From: PNAI01 sp964575715
GTDB lineage: Bacteria > Pseudomonadota > Alphaproteobacteria > Rhizobiales > Xanthobacteraceae
NCBI GenBank assembly: GCA_964575715.1
Contig: CAZNSG010000151.1
Coordinates: 1 to 14,763, forward strand
Direction: 5' to 3'
Length of the DNA stretch: 14,763 bases
Shown here: piece after piece, positions 14,697-14,763 of the stretch
How positions within the stretch are numbered: position 1 is the first letter of the stretch
Layout: every line of letters starts with the position of its first letter
Program-made: the position numbers and the translations under genes
The notes under the pieces: generated by a model
The model's input: only the letters and a program-made list of their open reading frames with translations
The model's database searches: none
Told to the model about the DNA's origin: nothing

Positions 14697-14763
14697 ATGA
14701 GCGGATTGATTCTGCGCGCGGAGGATCGGGCCTATTTTTTGATGATGATGCGCCGTCAGCTCA
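14697..14763 (+). CDS. Possible start of a gene running off the right edge
   Basis: From ATG at 14697 the frame stays open to the window end (22 codons): MSGLILRAEDRAYFLMMMRR and on. The acidic-basic helical opening resembles the N-terminus of some IS630-type transposases as I remember them, but 22 residues are too few to assign. No ribosome-binding site is clear. The 90 bp before it hold a T-run and are A/T-rich, as a promoter region might be. Confidence 0.3.
   Translation, partial: MSGLILRAEDRAYFLMMMRRQL

Overview
The window looks like chromosomal DNA of a GC-rich alphaproteobacterium, most likely Hyphomicrobiales (Bradyrhizobium/Xanthobacteraceae-like). This rests on the strong G/C third-position bias, the gene families present, and abundant short palindromic repeats with arms of the CCTCATCCTGAGG type. 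The genus assignment is inference. I see no rRNA, tRNA, CRISPR array or intact transposon.

Left block (1-8351, all minus strand, so transcribed right to left): a DMT/EamA permease; the E1-alpha and E1-beta subunits of a PdhA/AcoA-type 2-oxo acid (or acetoin) dehydrogenase; a small secreted protein of unknown function; a ParD/ParE-type toxin-antitoxin pair; a GabD-type aldehyde dehydrogenase; the lipoyl E2 acyltransferase; and the N-terminal 358 codons of a molybdopterin oxidoreductase that runs off the left edge. The E1/E2 complex would make an acyl-CoA from a 2-oxo acid or acetoin, and the aldehyde dehydrogenase and molybdenum enzyme suggest a catabolic setting. No E3 (lipoamide dehydrogenase) gene is present. 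The toxin-antitoxin pair and secreted protein sit between E1 and the rest like inserted cargo.

Middle block (8469-11092, plus strand): a good sigma70-like promoter, a rhodanese-ChrB fusion and a long-chain ChrA chromate transporter form a chromate-resistance unit transcribed divergently from the left block. A 298-bp inverted-repeat-bounded element separates the two genes.

Right block (11253-14168, minus strand): an ABC importer with an NMT1/THI5-like binding protein, an ATPase and a permease. A 298-bp stretch full of hairpins lies between the ATPase and permease genes. It is flanked by a perfect 16-bp direct repeat that carries the ATPase stop, the permease start and its ribosome-binding site. 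This looks like an insertion into an ancestral ATGA gene overlap that kept both genes intact. At the right edge a reading frame on the plus strand may begin another gene.

The most unusual content is the repeat system. At least five intergenic elements are built from interchangeable small hairpins of uniform size (about 10-bp arms, 4-nt loop) nested inside outer inverted arms. A different palindromic repeat is read in frame inside the E2 linker.
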